From assembly GCF_901827185.1 (NCBI RefSeq), contig NZ_LR594671.1:3658001-3722000 (forward strand): DNA of 64,000 bases. The letters are read 5' to 3'. Below, piece by piece: positions 63,170 through 64,000 of this stretch. The stretch comes from Variovorax sp. PBL-E5. Its GTDB lineage: Bacteria > Pseudomonadota > Gammaproteobacteria > Burkholderiales > Burkholderiaceae_C. Positions within the stretch are counted from its first letter, which is position 1. Every line of letters begins with the position of its first letter. A program made the position numbers and the translations under genes. The notes below the pieces were generated by a model. The model had not been told where the DNA came from and searched no databases. It saw nothing but the letters and a program-made list of their open reading frames with translations.

Positions 63170-64000
63170 TCAGTCCAATCGGAACTCGCCCACCACCAGC
63201 GACAGACCACCGGCCTGCTCCTGCAGCGAGGCCGCCGCCGCTGCGGCCTCTTCCACCAGCGCCGCGTTCTGCTGCGTGACCTGGTCCATCTGCGTGATCG
63301 CCTGGTTGATCTGCTCGATGCCCGAGGTCTGCTCCTGGCTGGCCGCCGTGATCTCGCCCATGATGTCGGTCACGCGCTTGACGCTGCCGACGATCTCTTG
63401 CATCGTGCGGCCCGCCTCGGCCACCTGCTTGCTGCCTTCCTCGACCTTGTCCACCGAGTCGCCGATCAGGGTCTTGATTTCCTTGGCCGCTGCGGCCGAG
63501 CGTTGCGCGAGGTTGCGCACTTCCGAAGCGACGACGGCAAAGCCCCTGCCCTGTTCGCCGGCACGGGCCGCTTCGACGGCCGCGTTCAATGCCAGGATGT
63601 TGGTCTGGAACGCGATGCCGTCGATGACGCCGATGATGTCCACGATCTTGCGCGAGGACGCATTGATCGAGCCCATGGTGTCGACCACCTGGCTGACGAC
63701 ACTGCCGCCCTTGACTGCGACTTCCGAAGCGGACACGGCGAGCTGGTTGGCCTGGCGCGCGTTGTCGGCGTTCTGCTTGACGGTGGAGGTGAGCTCTTCC
63801 ATCGACGCTGCCGTCTGCTGCAGCGAACTCGCCTGCTCTTCGGTGCGCGAAGAAAGATCCTGGTTGCCCGAGGCAATCTCCCTCGACGCCACCACGATGG
63901 AATCGGTCGATCCCTTGATGCGCCGCACCAGTTCGGTCAGCGTGTCCTCCATCTCGCCCATGCCGTTCAGCAGCCGGCCGAAATCACCGCCGCGTTCGGT
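63170..64000 (-). CDS. Methyl-accepting chemotaxis protein C, partial
   Basis: The C-terminal 276 residues of a receptor whose start lies past the window edge. The cytoplasmic hairpin ([20 protein letters not shown]) is complete, and the tail reads [13 protein letters not shown] with no pentapeptide. The 659 bp at 63210-63868 read the same as those in receptor A. It is upstream of the cheW string on the same strand. Confidence 0.93.
   Translation of the reverse strand, partial: TERGGDFGRLLNGMGEMEDTLTELVRRIKGSTDSIVVASREIASGNQDLSSRTEEQASSLQQTAASMEELTSTVKQNADNARQANQLAVSASEVAVKGGSVVSQVVDTMGSINASSRKIVDIIGVIDGIAFQTNILALNAAVEAARAGEQGRGFAVVASEVRNLAQRSAAAAKEIKTLIGDSVDKVEEGSKQVAEAGRTMQEIVGSVKRVTDIMGEITAASQEQTSGIEQINQAITQMDQVTQQNAALVEEAAAAAASLQEQAGGLSLVVGEFRLD
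63210..63868 (-). repeat. 659-bp receptor signalling-domain repeat, copy 3
   Basis: Identical to copy 1 over 659 bp by eye. The flanking sensor and HAMP parts differ, so the identity is confined to the signalling hairpin. Confidence 0.85.

Overview
The window is high-GC DNA with tightly packed genes and many ATGA start/stop overlaps. It fits a motile betaproteobacterium of the Burkholderiales, most likely the Comamonadaceae (Variovorax-like). The reasons are the FlhDC master regulator, the flhDC-motAB-che-flhBA-flhF-flhG-fliA order, sigma-28 promoters of the TAAA/GCCGATAA type, and protein features typical of that group. The taxonomic call is inference from content and order, not a database match. 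I see no tRNA, rRNA, insertion sequence, phage or CRISPR array.

Layout. 1-5.7 kb: the end of a C4-dicarboxylate carrier, a secreted alpha/beta hydrolase, and a minus-strand operon with a proline-rich lipoprotein, a membrane-anchored degenerate ATPase, a sensor kinase, its OmpR-type regulator and a small Cys-rich protein. 5.9-14.0 kb (+): a first chemosensory operon (short receptor, CheY-like, STAS, CheA, receptor, CheW, CheR, CheB). 14.1-31.6 kb (-): one long run flhDC-motAB-cheA-(HDOD)-cheRDBYZ-flhBAF-flhG-fliA, that is master regulator, stator, second chemosensory system, export gate, polar-placement GTPase/ATPase and sigma-28. 31.6-32.0 kb: an AT-rich gene-free control region upstream of flhD. 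32.0-37.9 kb (-): an FlhB-tail protein, a FliK-like protein, fliT, fliS, fliD, fliC (strong sigma-28 promoter) and fliE. 38.2-49.6 kb (+): fliFGHIJKLMNOPQR. 49.6-55.7 kb: non-flagellar genes, namely a DJ-1/PfpI protein, a small hydrophilic protein and an organosulfur-type ABC transporter with a TauD-like dioxygenase and an FMN monooxygenase. 55.8-64.0 kb (-): flgL, flgK, two complete receptors, cheW and a third receptor cut by the window edge.

How it works together. FlhDC would turn on the basal body, export and motor genes. FliA, once made, would turn on flagellin, the junction proteins and the cheW/receptor group through the sigma-28 sites visible before fliC, before cheW and (weaker) before flgK. 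The 26.7 kb CheA has no cheW beside it; the cheW at 62.5 kb, with the receptors, is its likely partner. The 7.9 kb CheA has its own CheW, CheR and CheB and probably feeds the CheY-like and STAS proteins of its operon.

The least ordinary feature is a set of short hairpin-rich open frames placed in the junctions between flagellar or chemotaxis genes (7497, 15697, 33593, 41704). In at least three of the four the small frame ends in an ATGA overlap with the next gene and carries or leads into its ribosome binding site. Two of them are 65-bp near-identical copies 18 kb apart.
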